DNA of 64,000 nucleotides from Fodinibacter luteus (lineage in GTDB: Bacteria > Actinomycetota > Actinomycetes > Actinomycetales > Dermatophilaceae): NCBI RefSeq assembly GCF_039541575.1, contig NZ_BAABGM010000025.1, positions 1 to 64,000 on the forward strand, written 5' to 3'. The translations under genes were made by a program, and so were the position numbers. Shown here piece after piece: positions 20,567-32,388 of this stretch. How positions within the stretch are numbered: position 1 is the first letter of the stretch; each line of letters starts with the position of its first letter. The notes beneath the pieces are model-generated. The model saw only the letters and a list, made by a program, of their open reading frames with translations, made no database searches and was not told the DNA's origin.

Positions 20567-23089
20567 GCCTGCCCCTCCTTCGTGACGGAGACGAGGGCCC
20601 CGGGGGCACCCTCCAGCGCGGCCCGCAGGTCGCAGCCCGCGGAGTTGGTCGGGAGCCAGACGACGTGGTCGGCCATCTCGGACACGAGGACCGGCGCGGT
20701 GACCGTGGTCTCGCCGGCGCGCACCGTGAGGGCGTCGCCGTCGGTGACGCCGAGCGCGTCCGCTGTGCTCGCCGAGACCCGCGCGACGGGCCGCGGCGCG
20801 GTGCCCGCGAGGAACGGCTCGCCGTCCTGGAGCGACCCGCGGTCGAGCAGGTGTCGCCACGTCGCGAGGACGAGGGTGCCCGCCTCGACGCTCGGGACCT
20901 CGCCGGCCTCGACGGTCGGTGCGGACGGTCGGGCGCCGCTCCACCGGCCGAACGAGTCCATCTCGGCGCGCACCTCGCGCAGCGTGCGGGTGCCGAGGAA
21001 CTCGCCCATCTCGTTCGCGAGCATGTCGAGCGCGCGGTAGTCGCTGACGTACCCGGTGTCGAGGGCGGCCTCGAACGGCCGTTCGCGGCCCTCCCAGTCG
21101 AGGAAGGTGCCACCCTTCTCGGCGTGCGCCGCGACCGGGAGCACGACGTCGGCGACGGCGGTGACGGCGGAGGGGCGGATCTCGAGCGAGACGACGAAGG
21201 GTCGGGCCAGCGCCTCGGCGGCCCCGGCGAGGCCGAGGTCGGCAGGGTCGACGCCGCCGACGACGAGGGCGCCGAGCTCGCCGGCGGCCGCGGCCGCGAC
21301 GATGGCGGCGGTGTCGCGACCGGCACCCGCCGGCAGCGCCGGCACGCCCCAGGCCGAGGCGACCTCGGACCGGGCGGTGGCGTCGGATGCCGGGCGGCCG
21401 CCGGGCAGCAGGGTGGGCAGGGCGCCGGCCTCGAGCGCGCCGCGCTCACCGGCCCGGCGCGGCACCCACGCGAGGCGGGGCGCCGGTGGCCTCGGCGAGG
21501 GCGGCGGCCGCGCTGAGCGCGCCCGGCACCATCGCGAGGCGCTCGCCGACGAGGACGACGGCGCCCTCGCGAAGCGCCGCACCCGCCGCCGAGACGACGT
21601 CGCTGCCCGAGCCCTCGGCGAGGGCTCGCAGGACCTCCGGCTCGGTGCCCGGTGCGGTCGGGATGAGGGTGCCACCGGTCTTCGCCAGGCCGCGGGTCGC
21701 GACCGGCGCCACGGCGTACACGGTCGTGTGGTGCTTGCGGAACGCCTTGCGCAGGCGGAGGAAGAGGATCGGGCTCTCGTCCTCGGGCTCGAGGCCGACG
21801 AGCAGGACGGTCGTGGCCTGCTCGAGGTCGGCGTAGGTGACCGCGCCGCCCTGCGTCCCGTCGGGCCCCGGCCCGGTGCCGACGACGGCAGAGGCGAGGA
21901 AGTCGGCCTCCTCGGCGGAGTGAGGTCGGGCCCGGAAGTCGACGTCGTTCGTGCCCAGGACGGTGCGTGCGAACTTGCCGTAGGCGTAGGCGTCCTCGGC
22001 ACTGACCCGCCCGCCGACGAGCACGGCGGCCGACGACGCGGCTCGCAGCCCCGCGGCCGCGGTCTCGAGGGCCTCGCGCCACGACGCGACGCGCAGCTCG
22101 CCGTCGTCACCGCGCACGAGCGGCAGCTCGAGCCGGTCGCCGACCGAGGTGTACGCGAAGGCCCAGCGGCCCTTGTCGCAGTTCCACTCCTCGTTGACGG
22201 TCGGGTCGTTCTGCGCCAGGCGACGCAGCACCGTGCCACGGCGGTGGTCGGTGCGCTGGGCGCACCCGCTCGCGCAGTGCTCGCACACGCTCGGCGTCGA
22301 GACGAGGTCGAACGGCCGCGCCCGGAAGCGGTAGGCCGCGCCGGTGAGCGCCCCGACCGGGCAGATCTGGACGGTGTTGCCCGAGAAGTAGGACTCGAAC
22401 GGCTTCTCCTCGTAGATGCCGACCTGCTGGAGGGCCCCGCGCTCGACGAGGGCGATGAACGGGTCACCGGCGACCTGGTCGGAGAACCGGGTGCACCGCG
22501 CGCACAGGACGCAGCGCTCGCGGTCGAGGAGCACCTGGGAGGAGATGTTGATCGGCTTCGGATAGGTGCGCTTGACGTCCTCGAAGCGGGAGGTGGAGCG
22601 GCCGTTGCTCATCGCCTGGTTCTGGAGGGGGCACTCGCCGCCCTTGTCGCAGACCGGGCAGTCGAGCGGGTGGTTGATGAGGAGGAACTCCATGATCCCG
22701 TGCTGCGCCTTGTCGGCGCCCGGGGAGGTGTACTGCGTCTTGACGACCATCCCGGGAGCGACGGTCATCGTGCACGAGGCCTGCGGCTTCATCCGCCCGG
22801 GCGGGCCCTGCATCTGGGTGGGCTCTCCCGGCTCCCCGTCCGGACCGGGACGGCCCGGCATCCAGACCTCGACGAGGCACTGGCGGCAGGCGCCGACCGG
22901 GTCGAGGAGGGGGTGGTCGCAGAACCGTGGGATCTCGATGCCCGCCGTCTCGGCGGCCCGGATGATGAGGGTCCCCTTGGGGACCGACACCTCGCGGTCG
23001 TCGATGGTGAGCGTCACCAGGTCGGTCGCGGCGGGCGCCGCAGGCGCGGCGGGCGCGGCCGACGCGGTCTTGTCGGGCGTGGTCGTCAT
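20563..23089 (-). CDS. nuoG: NADH-quinone oxidoreductase subunit G, interrupted by an apparent +1 frameshift
   Basis: The large iron-sulfur subunit of the NADH module. The N-terminal part reads from ATG 23089 and shows CDHPLLDPVGACRQC (2Fe-2S), the HPLDCPVCDKGGECPLQ region, CVLCARC and CEHCASGC. That frame stops at 21446, while the rest of the molybdopterin-like domain (LAWVPRRAGERGALEAG onward to the stop at 20563) lies in another frame. Removing one G from the G4 run at 21477-21480 joins them as ATGARLAWVPRRAG, giving 841 aa. Both flanks are fully conserved, so this is either a base-calling error or a recent lesion. It overlaps nuoF and nuoH by four bases at each end. Confidence 0.93.
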
Positions 23090-24407
23090 GCGGTCACGCT
23101 GTCCTTCTCGTCCGTGGCGAACAACGTCGAGGCGTGCCGGTCGAAGGGGCAGCCGCGGGGCGTGAGGTGGGCGATGTACTCGTCGCGGAAGTACTGGATG
23201 GAGCTCATGATCGGGCTCGTCGCTCCGTCGGCCAGGGCGCAGAAGCTGCGGCCGAGGATGTTGTCGCACAGGTCGAGGAGCTTGTCGATGTCCTCCTCGG
23301 TGCCCTCGCCGCGCTCGAGGCGGCCGGTGATCTGCTTGAGCCACCACGTGCCCTCGCGGCACGGGGTGCACTTGCCGCACGACTCGTGCTTGTAGAACTC
23401 GGTCCACCGGTCGACGGCGCGCACGACGCAGACCGTCTCGTCGAAGATCTGGAGTGCGCGGGTTCCGAGCATCGAGCCGGCCGCGCCGACCGACTCGAAG
23501 TCGAGCGGCACGTCGAGGTGCTCGGCGGTGAACAGCGGGGTCGAGCTGCCGCCGGGGGTCCAGAACTTCAGGGCCTTGTCGGGGTCGCGCATCCCGCCGG
23601 CCATGTCGAGCAGCTCGCGCAGCGTGATGCCGAGCGGCGCCTCGAACTGGCCGGGGTTCTTCACGTGGCCGGAGAGGCTGAACAGCCCGAAGCCCGTCGA
23701 CTTCTCGGTGCCCATGCCGGTGAACCAGTCGACGCCCTCGAGGATGATGCCGGGGACCGACGCGATCGACTCGACGTTGTTGACCGAGCTCGGGCGGGCG
23801 TACAGACCGGCGACGCCCGGGAACGGCGGCTTGCTGCGGGGCTGGCCGCGGCGGCCCTCGAGGCTGTCGAGGAGCGCGGTCTCCTCACCGCAGATGTAGG
23901 CGCCGGCGCCGGCGTGCACGGTGATGTCGAGGGTGACGCCGGTGCCGTGGACGTTCTTCCCGAGGTGACCCGCGGCGTAGGCCTCCTCGACCGCCCGGAG
24001 CAGCCGGCGGTAGACGTGGACGACCTCGCCGCGCAGGTAGATGAACGCGTGCTCGCAGCCGATGGCGAACGAGCTGATCGCGACGCCCTCGATGAGCACG
24101 TGCGGGTTGGCCATCATGAGCGGGACGTCCTTGCACGTGCCCGGCTCCGACTCGTCGGCGTTGACGACGAGGTAGCGGGGGCCGCCGTCCGGGGGCGCCA
24201 TGAACGACCACTTCATGCCGGTCGGGAAGCCGGCGCCGCCGCGACCGCGCAGCGAGGAGTCCTTGACGGCCTGGATGATCGCCGCCGGCTCCATGCCGAG
24301 CGCCTTGTCGAGGGCGCGGTAGCCGCCGTGGCGGGTGTAGGTGTCGAGGGTCCACGACGCCGGGTCGTCCCAGAAGGCGCTGAGGATGGGGGTGAGCGTC
24401 GTCGCCA

Positions 24408-24408
<1 letters not shown>
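23086..24408 (-). CDS. nuoF: NADH-quinone oxidoreductase subunit F
   Basis: A 440-aa flavoprotein that oxidises NADH through FMN. The glycine-rich RGRGGAGFPTGMKW loop and the YLVVNADESEPGTCKD segment form the FMN/NADH pocket. ESCGKCTPCREG plus the later Cys in RSFCAL bind cluster N3. The ATG shares its A with the nuoE stop (TGATG). The long upstream extension of this frame is noncoding. Confidence 0.97.
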
Positions 24409-25420
<1,012 letters not shown>

Positions 25421-25421
<1 letters not shown>

Positions 25422-26842
25422 CAGCGGTCGACACCTCCCATGACGGGGTCGATGGAGGCCACCGCGACGATGACGTCGGCGACCTGGCCGCCCTCGCACA
25501 TCGCGGCCACGGCCTGGAGGTTGTTGAAGCTCGGGTCGCGGAAGTGCGCCCGGTAGGGACGGGTGCCGCCGTCGGAGACGGTGTGGCAGCCGAGCTCACC
25601 CTTGGCCGACTCGACCGCGACGTAGGCCTGGCCGGGCGGCACTCGGAAGCCCTCGGTGACGAGCTTGAAGTGGTGGATGAGCGACTCCATCGAGGTGCCC
25701 ATGATCTCGCGGATGTGGTCGAGGCTGTTGCCCTGGCCGTCGCCGCCGATCGCGAGCTGGGCCGGCCAGGCGATCTTCCGGTCCTGGACCATGACGGGCT
25801 GGCCCTCGGTGCGCTGGAGCCGGTCGAGGGTCTGCTCGACGATCTTGAGCGACTCGTACATCTCGTCGATGCGGATGCGCAGCCGGTCGTAGGCGTCGCA
25901 GCCGGTGCGGGTGATGACCTCGAAGTCGTAGCTCTCGTAGCCGCAGTAGGGCGCCGACTTGCGCAGGTCGTGCGGGAGGCCGGTCGAGCGCAGCACCGGC
26001 CCCGTGATGCCGAGCGCCATGCAGCCGGTGAGGTCGAGGTAGCCGATGCCGACGGTGCGCCCCTTGAGGAGCGGGTTCTCGTTGAGCAGCAGCTCGAGCT
26101 CGTGCAGGCCCTGCCGCAGCTCGGCGACGACCTCGCGGACCATGTCGACGGCGCCGTGCGGGATGTCCTGTGCGACGCCGCCCGGACGGATGTAGGCGTT
26201 GTTCATCCGCAGTCCGGTGACGGCTTCGAAGACCCGCAGGATGCGCTCGCGCTCGCGGAACCCGACGGTCATGACGGTCGTCGCGCCCATCTCCATGCCG
26301 CCGGTGCCCAGGCAGACGAGGTGGGAGCTGATCCGGGTGAGCTCCATCATGAGGACGCGGATGACGCTGGCGCGCTCGGGGACCTGGTCGGTGATGCCGA
26401 GCAGCTTCTCGATGGACAGGCAGTACGCGGCCTCCTGGAACATCGGCGTGAGGTAGTCCATCCGGGTGCAGAACGTGACGCCCTGCACCCAGGTGCGGAA
26501 CTCCATGTTCTTCTCGATGCCGGTGTGGAGGTAGCCGATGCCGGCGCGCGCCTCGGTGACCGTCTCGCCGTCGAGCTCGAGGATGAGCCGGAGCACGCCG
26601 TGCGTCGAGGGGTGCTGCGGGCCCATGTTGACGACGATGCGCTCCTCGTGGAGGGCAGTCGCCTCGTCGACGAGGTCGTTCCAGTCGCCGCCGGAGACGG
26701 TGAAGACCGGGACCCCCTCGACGTCCTCGTGGACCGACGCGCCGTAGGCGTCGGCGCCGGGCAGGCCGGGGTCGAGCCCGGGGCTGGCGTCGTCGGACAC
26801 GTCGCGGTTCTCGAAGATCGTCGTGTCGTCGTGGGTCGTCAT
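25421..26842 (-). CDS. nuoD: NADH-quinone oxidoreductase subunit D
   Basis: The 473-aa 49-kDa-type subunit forming the quinone-reducing site with NuoB. NMGPQHPSTHGVLRL carries the quinone-headgroup His, and YLDLTGCMALGITGPVLR and the C-terminal MGGVDR complete the family pattern. About 60 acidic residues precede the conserved core. The ATG at 26842 overlaps the nuoC stop (TGATG). Confidence 0.97.
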
Positions 26843-27665
26843 CAGGTGTACGCCCTCCGCTGGTCCGGCGGCGGGACGGTGCCGCCCTTGTACTCGACGG
26901 GGATGCCGCCGAGGGGGTAGTCCTTGCGCTGGGGGTGGCCCGGCCAGTCGTCGGGCATGAGGACGCGGGTCAGGGCGGGGTGGCCGTCGAAGACGATGCC
27001 GAACATGTCCCAGGTCTCGCGCTCGTGCCAGTCGTTGCCCGGGTAGACCGAGACGACCGAGGGGATGTGCGGGTCGGCGTCGGGGGCGGTCACCTCGAGG
27101 CGCACCCGGCGGCTGCCGTGCGTGATCGAGAGCAGCGGGTAGACGGCGTGCAGCTCGCGGCCCTCCTCGGCCGGGTAGTGCACGCCGGAGACTCCCATGC
27201 ACATCTCGAAGCGCAGCTCGGGCACGTCGCGCATCGCGCGCGCGACCTCGACGAGGTGCTCACGGGCCACGAAGAAGGTCAGCTCGCCGCGGTCGACGAC
27301 GACCTTCTCGATCGCCTCGTGGTAGCCCGGCCCGTCGGTCTCGGTGAGCGCGGTGCCGAGCCGGTCGGCGACGTCGTCGAACCACGAGCCGTAGGGGCGG
27401 GGGGTGGCACCGGGGAGCAGGGTCGGGGTGACGAGGCCGCCGTAGCCGGAGGTGTCCTGGCCGGCGGTCGCGCCGAACATGCCGCGGCGCTCACCGATGC
27501 TGACGGGCTCGCGCTCCTCGTCGGAGATCTCCTGCCACGACGCGATGTTCGCGGTGTGTGCGGCCTCGAGGCTGTCCGGGTCGTCGTCGGTGCGGGTCTG
27601 CTCCGAGTCGACCACCTGGTCGGGGACCGGCTGGAGGGGGCTGTCGTCGGCGGTCTTCTCGTCGC

Positions 27666-27669
<4 letters not shown>
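26842..27669 (-). CDS. nuoC: NADH-quinone oxidoreductase subunit C
   Basis: A 275-aa peripheral-arm subunit, separate from NuoD. The signature ERETWDMFGIVFDGHPALTR is followed by GHPQRKDYPLGG. The first ~90 residues are an acidic, disordered extension before the core, as in other actinobacteria. The start at 27669 overlaps the nuoB stop by four bases. Confidence 0.97.
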
Positions 27670-28265
<596 letters not shown>

Positions 28266-28308
28266 CAGGCCTCCTTGGCGGTCGGGTCGGGTGCGGCGAG
28301 GTCGGTCA

Positions 28309-28671
28309 TCAGTCCCACTCCAGCCCGCCGCGCTTCCACACGTAGGCGTAGGCGACGAAGACGGTGGCGATGAACAGGACCATCTCGACGAGGGCGAACA
28401 GGCCGAGCTGGTCGAAGGCGACGGCGAACGGGTAGAGGAACACCGACTCGATGTCGAAGATGATGAAGAGCATCGCCGTGAGGAAGTACTTGACCGGGAC
28501 GCGCCCGCCCCCCTGCGCGCGGGGCGTCGGCTGGATGCCGCACTCGTAGGCCTCGAGCTTGGCGCGGTTGTACCGCTTCGGGCCGACGACCAGGCTCGTC
28601 CCGACCGACAGCGCGGCGAAGCCGAAGCCCAGCCCGAGCAGGATGAGAAGCGGGACGTAGGGGTTGCTCAT
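28309..28671 (-). CDS. nuoA: NADH-quinone oxidoreductase subunit A
   Basis: A 120-aa, three-helix subunit and first gene of the operon. KLEAYECGIQPTP is the conserved loop with the quinone-site Cys, and FIIFDIESVFLYPFAV the acidic second helix. GGGGAG lies about 11 bases before the ATG. Some 200 bases separate it from menG; these hold the proposed Rex-controlled promoter and a long leader. Confidence 0.97.
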   Translation of the reverse strand: MSNPYVPLLILLGLGFGFAALSVGTSLVVGPKRYNRAKLEAYECGIQPTPRAQGGGRVPVKYFLTAMLFIIFDIESVFLYPFAVAFDQLGLFALVEMVLFIATVFVAYAYVWKRGGLEWD

Positions 28672-28867
28672 CGCAGGACAACTCCCCTTTCGGTGCTCAT
28701 GTGCGTCGGGCGGGCACGGCCGGGTCGACAGACGGCGTCCCGGTCATCCTAGGGGGATCGACCCACGCCCCACCCGACGAGGCCCGGGAGGCGGTCCGGG
28801 CGCGCCGCACGCAGCGTCCCGGCCCGCCCGCGAGGGTCGCGGGGGTGCTTGTGAATGTCTTCACGAA
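28672..28867 (-). promoter_or_regulatory. Proposed long leader of the nuo operon
   Basis: If the promoter at 28875-28903 is the real one, nuoA has about 195 untranslated bases. I see no riboswitch or attenuator that I can name. A TAGGAT (minus strand, 28746-28751) inside the leader is a possible second -10, without a good -35. Confidence 0.35.
28849..28866. promoter_or_regulatory. Rex-type operator upstream of nuo
   Basis: TTGTGAATGTCTTCACGA matches the Rex consensus TTGTGAA-N4-TTCACAA at all but one of the defined bases. It sits at about +2 to +19 of the proposed nuo transcript, where bound repressor would block elongation. The same bases also resemble a Crp-type TGTGA-N6-TCAC site. The Rex reading fits better because rex itself is in this window and nuo is a known Rex target in Streptomyces. 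Confidence 0.65.
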
Positions 28868-28874
28868 CGGCGGC

Positions 28875-28903
28875 AGTCTAGGCCGGGTCGCCACGTCCGT
28901 GAA
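28875..28903 (-). promoter_or_regulatory. Proposed nuo promoter overlapping the menG stop
   Basis: On the minus strand TTCACG (28898-28903), a 17-base spacer and TAGACT (28875-28880) form a good promoter; the TAG of the -10 is also the menG stop codon. Transcription would start near 28868, at the edge of the Rex-type operator. Confidence 0.55.
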
Positions 28904-29627
28904 GCACGGGGTCCTGACCTTCGGCACCGTCCGCGAGCGGGCGGGTGGCCCGGTGCAGGGCGACGACGCCGCCGGACAGGTTGCGCCACTGCACGCGGTC
29001 CCAGCCCGCCTGCGCGATCCGCTGCGCCATGGGGCGCTGGGCCGGCCACGCCTGGATCGACTCGGCGAGGTAGACGTAGGACTCCGGGTTGCTGCTGACC
29101 CGTCGGGCGACCGCCGGCAGCGAGCGCATGAGGTAGTTGGTGTAGACGGCCCGGAAGGCCCTGCTCGTCGGCTGGCTGAACTCGCAGAGCACGAACCGGC
29201 CGCCCGGCTTCGTGACGCGCAGGAACTCGCGCAGCGCGGCATCCGGGTCGGCGACGTTGCGCAGCCCGAAGCTCATCGTCACGACGTCGAACGACGCGTC
29301 CGCGAACGGCAGCCGCATCGCGTCGGCGGCGGTGAACCCGAGGTCGGAGCGCCGGCGGTGGCCGACGCGCAGCATCCCGAGCGAGAAGTCGGCCGGCACG
29401 ACGTCGACCCCGGAGTCGGCGAAGGGCTCGCTGCTCGTGCCGGTGCCGGCGGCGATGTCGAGCACGACCTGCCCGGGCACCGCCTCGCACGCCTGGACGA
29501 CGGCCCGCCTCCAGAGCCGGTCCTGCCCGAGCGAGAGCACGTCGTTCGTCACGTCGTACCTGCTCGCGACGTCGTCGAACATCGCGGCGACGTCGCGGGG
29601 GTCCTTGTCGAGGGAGGCGCGGCTCAT
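28878..29627 (-). CDS. menG: Demethylmenaquinone methyltransferase MenG (UbiE/COQ5 family)
   Basis: A 249-aa SAM-dependent methyltransferase performing the last ring methylation of menaquinone. UbiE/COQ5 landmarks are present: YDVTNDVLSLGQDRLWRR, the SAM loop VLDIAAGTGTSS, and FDVVTMSFGLRNVADPDAAL. I chose ATG 29627 because GGAGG lies nine bases before it; ATG 29636 sits directly on that sequence. It is divergent from menF across a ~57-base gap and is followed by nuo. Confidence 0.93.
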   Translation of the reverse strand: MSRASLDKDPRDVAAMFDDVASRYDVTNDVLSLGQDRLWRRAVVQACEAVPGQVVLDIAAGTGTSSEPFADSGVDVVPADFSLGMLRVGHRRRSDLGFTAADAMRLPFADASFDVVTMSFGLRNVADPDAALREFLRVTKPGGRFVLCEFSQPTSRAFRAVYTNYLMRSLPAVARRVSSNPESYVYLAESIQAWPAQRPMAQRIAQAGWDRVQWRNLSGGVVALHRATRPLADGAEGQDPVLHGRGDPA

Positions 29628-29672
29628 GGCCGCCATCCTCCCACCCACCGTCGGGCGGTCCGCCGCGGGTCG

Positions 29673-29678
29673 TATCCT
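29673..29678 (+). promoter_or_regulatory. -10 element for menF
   Basis: TATCCT ends five bases before GTG 29684 and eight before ATG 29687. With no Shine-Dalgarno, a leaderless or near-leaderless transcript is likely. Confidence 0.45.
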
Positions 29679-29686
29679 CCTGCGTG

Positions 29687-31024
29687 ATGACCTCGCTGCC
29701 CGCGGGTGACCGGCCGACCGACGCGATCGCCTCCGCCGCCCCCCTCGTCTCGCGCACCGTGCCGCTCGACCCCGAGCTCGGCGCGGCCCTGCTCTCGCTC
29801 GTCCCCCACCGCCCGGCCCGTGACCTGTGCTCGTGGGTGCGGCGCGGTGAGGGCCTCGTCGGGTGGGGGCGTGCGGCGAGCCGCACGGCGACCGGCCCCG
29901 ACCGGATGGACGAGCTCGATGCCTGGTGGGCCGAGCGCTCGCGCACCGCGGTCGTGCGCGACGAGGTCTACCGGCCCGGCACCGGGCCGATCGCGTTCGG
30001 CTCGGTGTCCTACGCGGCGGGCTCACGGGCCGGGGCGACCCTCGTCGTGCCGGAGGTCGTCGTCGGGGTGCGCGGCGGTGTGGCGTGGCTGACGACGGTC
30101 GGCGTCGAGTCGTCCCCGGCGGTCGCCGCCGTGCCCGTGACCCCCGAGCTCGGGGTGCAGCAACCACCCTCCGGGCCGCACGACGTCGCCTTCGCCGACG
30201 GGGCGCTGTCCCCCGCGCGGTGGGCCGGGGCGGTCGCCGAGGCGGTCTCGCGGATCACCTCCGGCCGGCTCGACAAGGTCGTGCTCGCCCGCGACCTCGA
30301 CGTCACGACCTCCGCCGAGATCGACGTGCGCTGGCTGCTCCACCGCCTCGCGGAGGCGTACGACACGACGTGGGTCTTCGCGGTCGACGGGCTCGTCGGC
30401 GCGACGCCCGAGCTGCTCGTGCGCCGCGAGAAGGGGCTCGTCACCTCGCGGGTGCTCGCCGGCACGATCCGGCGCACCGGCGACGACGAGCACGACCTCG
30501 CGCTCGCGGCATCCCTCGCCCGCTCGAGCAAGGACCTCGAGGAGCACGAGTACGCCGTGCGCTCGGTCGCGGAGGCGCTCGCCCCGCACTGCTCGTCGAT
30601 GAACGTCCCCGAGGTGCCCTTCGTGCTGCACCTGTCCAACGTCATGCACCTCGCCACCGACGTCGCCGGCGTGCTCGTCGACGACGCGTCGGCCCTGGCG
30701 CTCGCCGCCTCGCTCCACCCGTCGGCGGCGGTGTGCGGCACGCCCCGCCCCGTCGCGGATGCCGTCATCGCCGAGCTCGAGCACATGGATCGCGGCCGCT
30801 ACGCCGGCCCGGTGGGCTGGATCGACGCCGCGGGCGACGGCGAGTTCGGCATCGCCCTGCGCTGCGGGGCGGTCTCGGCCGAGGACCCGTCGAGGATCCG
30901 GCTCTTCGCCGGGTGCGGCATCGTCGCGGGCTCGGTGCCGGACGACGAGGTCGCCGAGTCGTCGGCGAAGTTCGTGCCGATGCGCGACGCCCTCACCGCG
31001 CCGGGCCCGCGGTCCTCGCGGTGA
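29687..31024 (+). CDS. menF: Isochorismate synthase MenF
   Basis: Chorismate-binding enzyme (about 445 aa) that makes isochorismate, the first committed step of menaquinone synthesis. The catalytic half shows KVVLARDL, GATPELLVRREKGLV, LAGTIRRTGDDEHD, SSKDLEEHEYAV, HPSAAVCGTP and LFAGCGIVAGS, the metal- and chorismate-site motifs. Context argues for menaquinone rather than siderophore use, since no other siderophore gene is near. ATG 29687 and GTG 29684 are adjacent alternatives. Confidence 0.93.
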   Translation: MTSLPAGDRPTDAIASAAPLVSRTVPLDPELGAALLSLVPHRPARDLCSWVRRGEGLVGWGRAASRTATGPDRMDELDAWWAERSRTAVVRDEVYRPGTGPIAFGSVSYAAGSRAGATLVVPEVVVGVRGGVAWLTTVGVESSPAVAAVPVTPELGVQQPPSGPHDVAFADGALSPARWAGAVAEAVSRITSGRLDKVVLARDLDVTTSAEIDVRWLLHRLAEAYDTTWVFAVDGLVGATPELLVRREKGLVTSRVLAGTIRRTGDDEHDLALAASLARSSKDLEEHEYAVRSVAEALAPHCSSMNVPEVPFVLHLSNVMHLATDVAGVLVDDASALALAASLHPSAAVCGTPRPVADAVIAELEHMDRGRYAGPVGWIDAAGDGEFGIALRCGAVSAEDPSRIRLFAGCGIVAGSVPDDEVAESSAKFVPMRDALTAPGPRSSR

Positions 31025-31089
31025 GTGGGGACGTGGTGGCCCGGGCCGCGCCTCCGCGCCCACGACCGGTGGTGGGGTGACGGGGCCGG

Positions 31090-32322
31090 TCAGGTGAAGG
31101 GCGGGCGGGCGTCGAGGGAGATGGACCGGCGCCCCGCCCAGCGCCACACCCGGGCCGACCGGTCGCGGTCCTCGTCGGTGACGAGGTTGCCCATCCAGCG
31201 CAGCGCGAGGGTCATGAGCCAGTCGCTGCGCATGCCGACCGGGCCGAGCGCGGCGAGGGTGCGCGGCACCGTGAAGATGCCGGCCAGGCGGCGGGCGATC
31301 GAGAACGCCTCGCCGTAGTGCTGCTGGAGCAGGGCGGGCCAGGCGGTGGCGAGGTCGTCGTCGAGGTGCTCGACGAGCAGGCGCCCGGTCTCGAGCCCGT
31401 AGTCGATGCCCTCGCCGTTCAGCGGGTTGACGCACGCCGCGGCGTCGCCGACGAGGGCCCAGTTCGCCCCGGCGACGTTGCTCACGGCACCCCCCATCGG
31501 CAGCAGGGCGCTCGTCGGCATCCGCTGCTCGCCCGTGAGGCCGAAGTCGGCCCGGCGCAGGTCGGTGTAGTGCTTCATCAGCGGCTTGATCGCGACGTCG
31601 GCGGGGCGCTTCGTCGTGGCCAGGGTGCCGACGCCCACGTTGACCCGCCCCCCGCCGAGCGGGAAGATCCAGCCGTACCCGGGCAGCGCCTCCCCTGACG
31701 GCGAACGCAGCTCGAGGTGGCTGCTGATCCACGGGTCGTCGGACCGCTCGGAGTCGACGTAGCAGCGGCCCGCGACGGCGTACACGGTGTCCTGGTGCCA
31801 CTCGCGGCCGAGCACCTTGCCGAGCCCGGAGCGCACCCCGTCGGCGACGACGAGCCGCTCGCACTCGACGTCGAAGGTCTCCTCGCCGCGGCGGAAGGTC
31901 ACGGCGCGCACGCGTCCGCCCTCGAGCCGGGCGTCGACGGCCTTGGCCCCCTCGAGCCCCGTCGCCCCGGAATCGAGCGCCTCGGTGCGGATGCGGTCGT
32001 CGAGGGCCGTGCGGGGGACGGCGCTGCCGTGGTCGGGAAGGGAGCCGCCGGGCCACGGCAGGTGGAGCGTCTGCCCGAACCCGTGGGCGCGCAGGCCCCG
32101 GTTGACGGCGTGCCCGCGCACCCAGCCGCCGAGGCCGAGCAGGTCGAGCTCGGCCACCGCGCGCGGCGTCAGACCGTCGCCGCAGGTCTTGTCGCGCGGG
32201 AAGACCGCGGCGTCGGCGAGCACGACGTCGCGCCCGGCGCGTGCCGCCCACGCGGCGGCCGAGGCCCCGGCGGGGCCGGCTCCGACGACGAGGACCTCGG
32301 TGCGCTGGGGGGTCTGGGACAC
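31090..32322 (-). CDS. menJ: Geranylgeranyl-reductase-family flavoprotein (menaquinone reductase MenJ-like)
   Basis: A 410-aa FAD enzyme. VLVVGAGPAGASAAAWAARAG is the N-terminal dinucleotide fold, FPRDKTCGDGLTPRA the family signature, and ALVGDAAACVNPLNGEGIDYG the second FAD contact. In mycobacteria the homologue at the equivalent place saturates one isoprene unit of menaquinone-9; I infer the same role from the surrounding men genes. The start is GTG 32322, chosen because homology begins there and GAGAAT lies six bases upstream; the longer upstream frame crosses a palindrome. It converges on menF, with 65 bases between stops. Confidence 0.88.
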   Translation of the reverse strand: MSQTPQRTEVLVVGAGPAGASAAAWAARAGRDVVLADAAVFPRDKTCGDGLTPRAVAELDLLGLGGWVRGHAVNRGLRAHGFGQTLHLPWPGGSLPDHGSAVPRTALDDRIRTEALDSGATGLEGAKAVDARLEGGRVRAVTFRRGEETFDVECERLVVADGVRSGLGKVLGREWHQDTVYAVAGRCYVDSERSDDPWISSHLELRSPSGEALPGYGWIFPLGGGRVNVGVGTLATTKRPADVAIKPLMKHYTDLRRADFGLTGEQRMPTSALLPMGGAVSNVAGANWALVGDAAACVNPLNGEGIDYGLETGRLLVEHLDDDLATAWPALLQQHYGEAFSIARRLAGIFTVPRTLAALGPVGMRSDWLMTLALRWMGNLVTDEDRDRSARVWRWAGRRSISLDARPPFT

Positions 32323-32328
32323 GTGCGC

Positions 32329-32334
32329 ATTCTC
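32329..32334 (-). promoter_or_regulatory. -10 element for menJ
   Basis: GAGAAT on the minus strand lies six bases before GTG 32322. No Shine-Dalgarno is present, which fits a leaderless start. Confidence 0.4.
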
Positions 32335-32388
32335 GCAAGGCGCCGGGGACGGACCGAAATCGGGTCGCCCGTCCCTCGACACGTTCAG

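Noticed and set aside
18929..21040. 703-aa open frame antisense to nuoI/nuoH
   Set aside because: The opposite strand encodes strongly conserved complex I subunits; the antisense product is charged low-complexity sequence.
20563..23407. nuoG as two separate genes
   Set aside because: The second part has no start signal of its own and the two parts join seamlessly by removal of one base within a G run.
28850..28865. Crp/GlxR-type site TGTGA-N6-TCACG
   Set aside because: The same bases fit the Rex consensus better, and Rex is encoded in this window with nuo a known target; not excluded experimentally.
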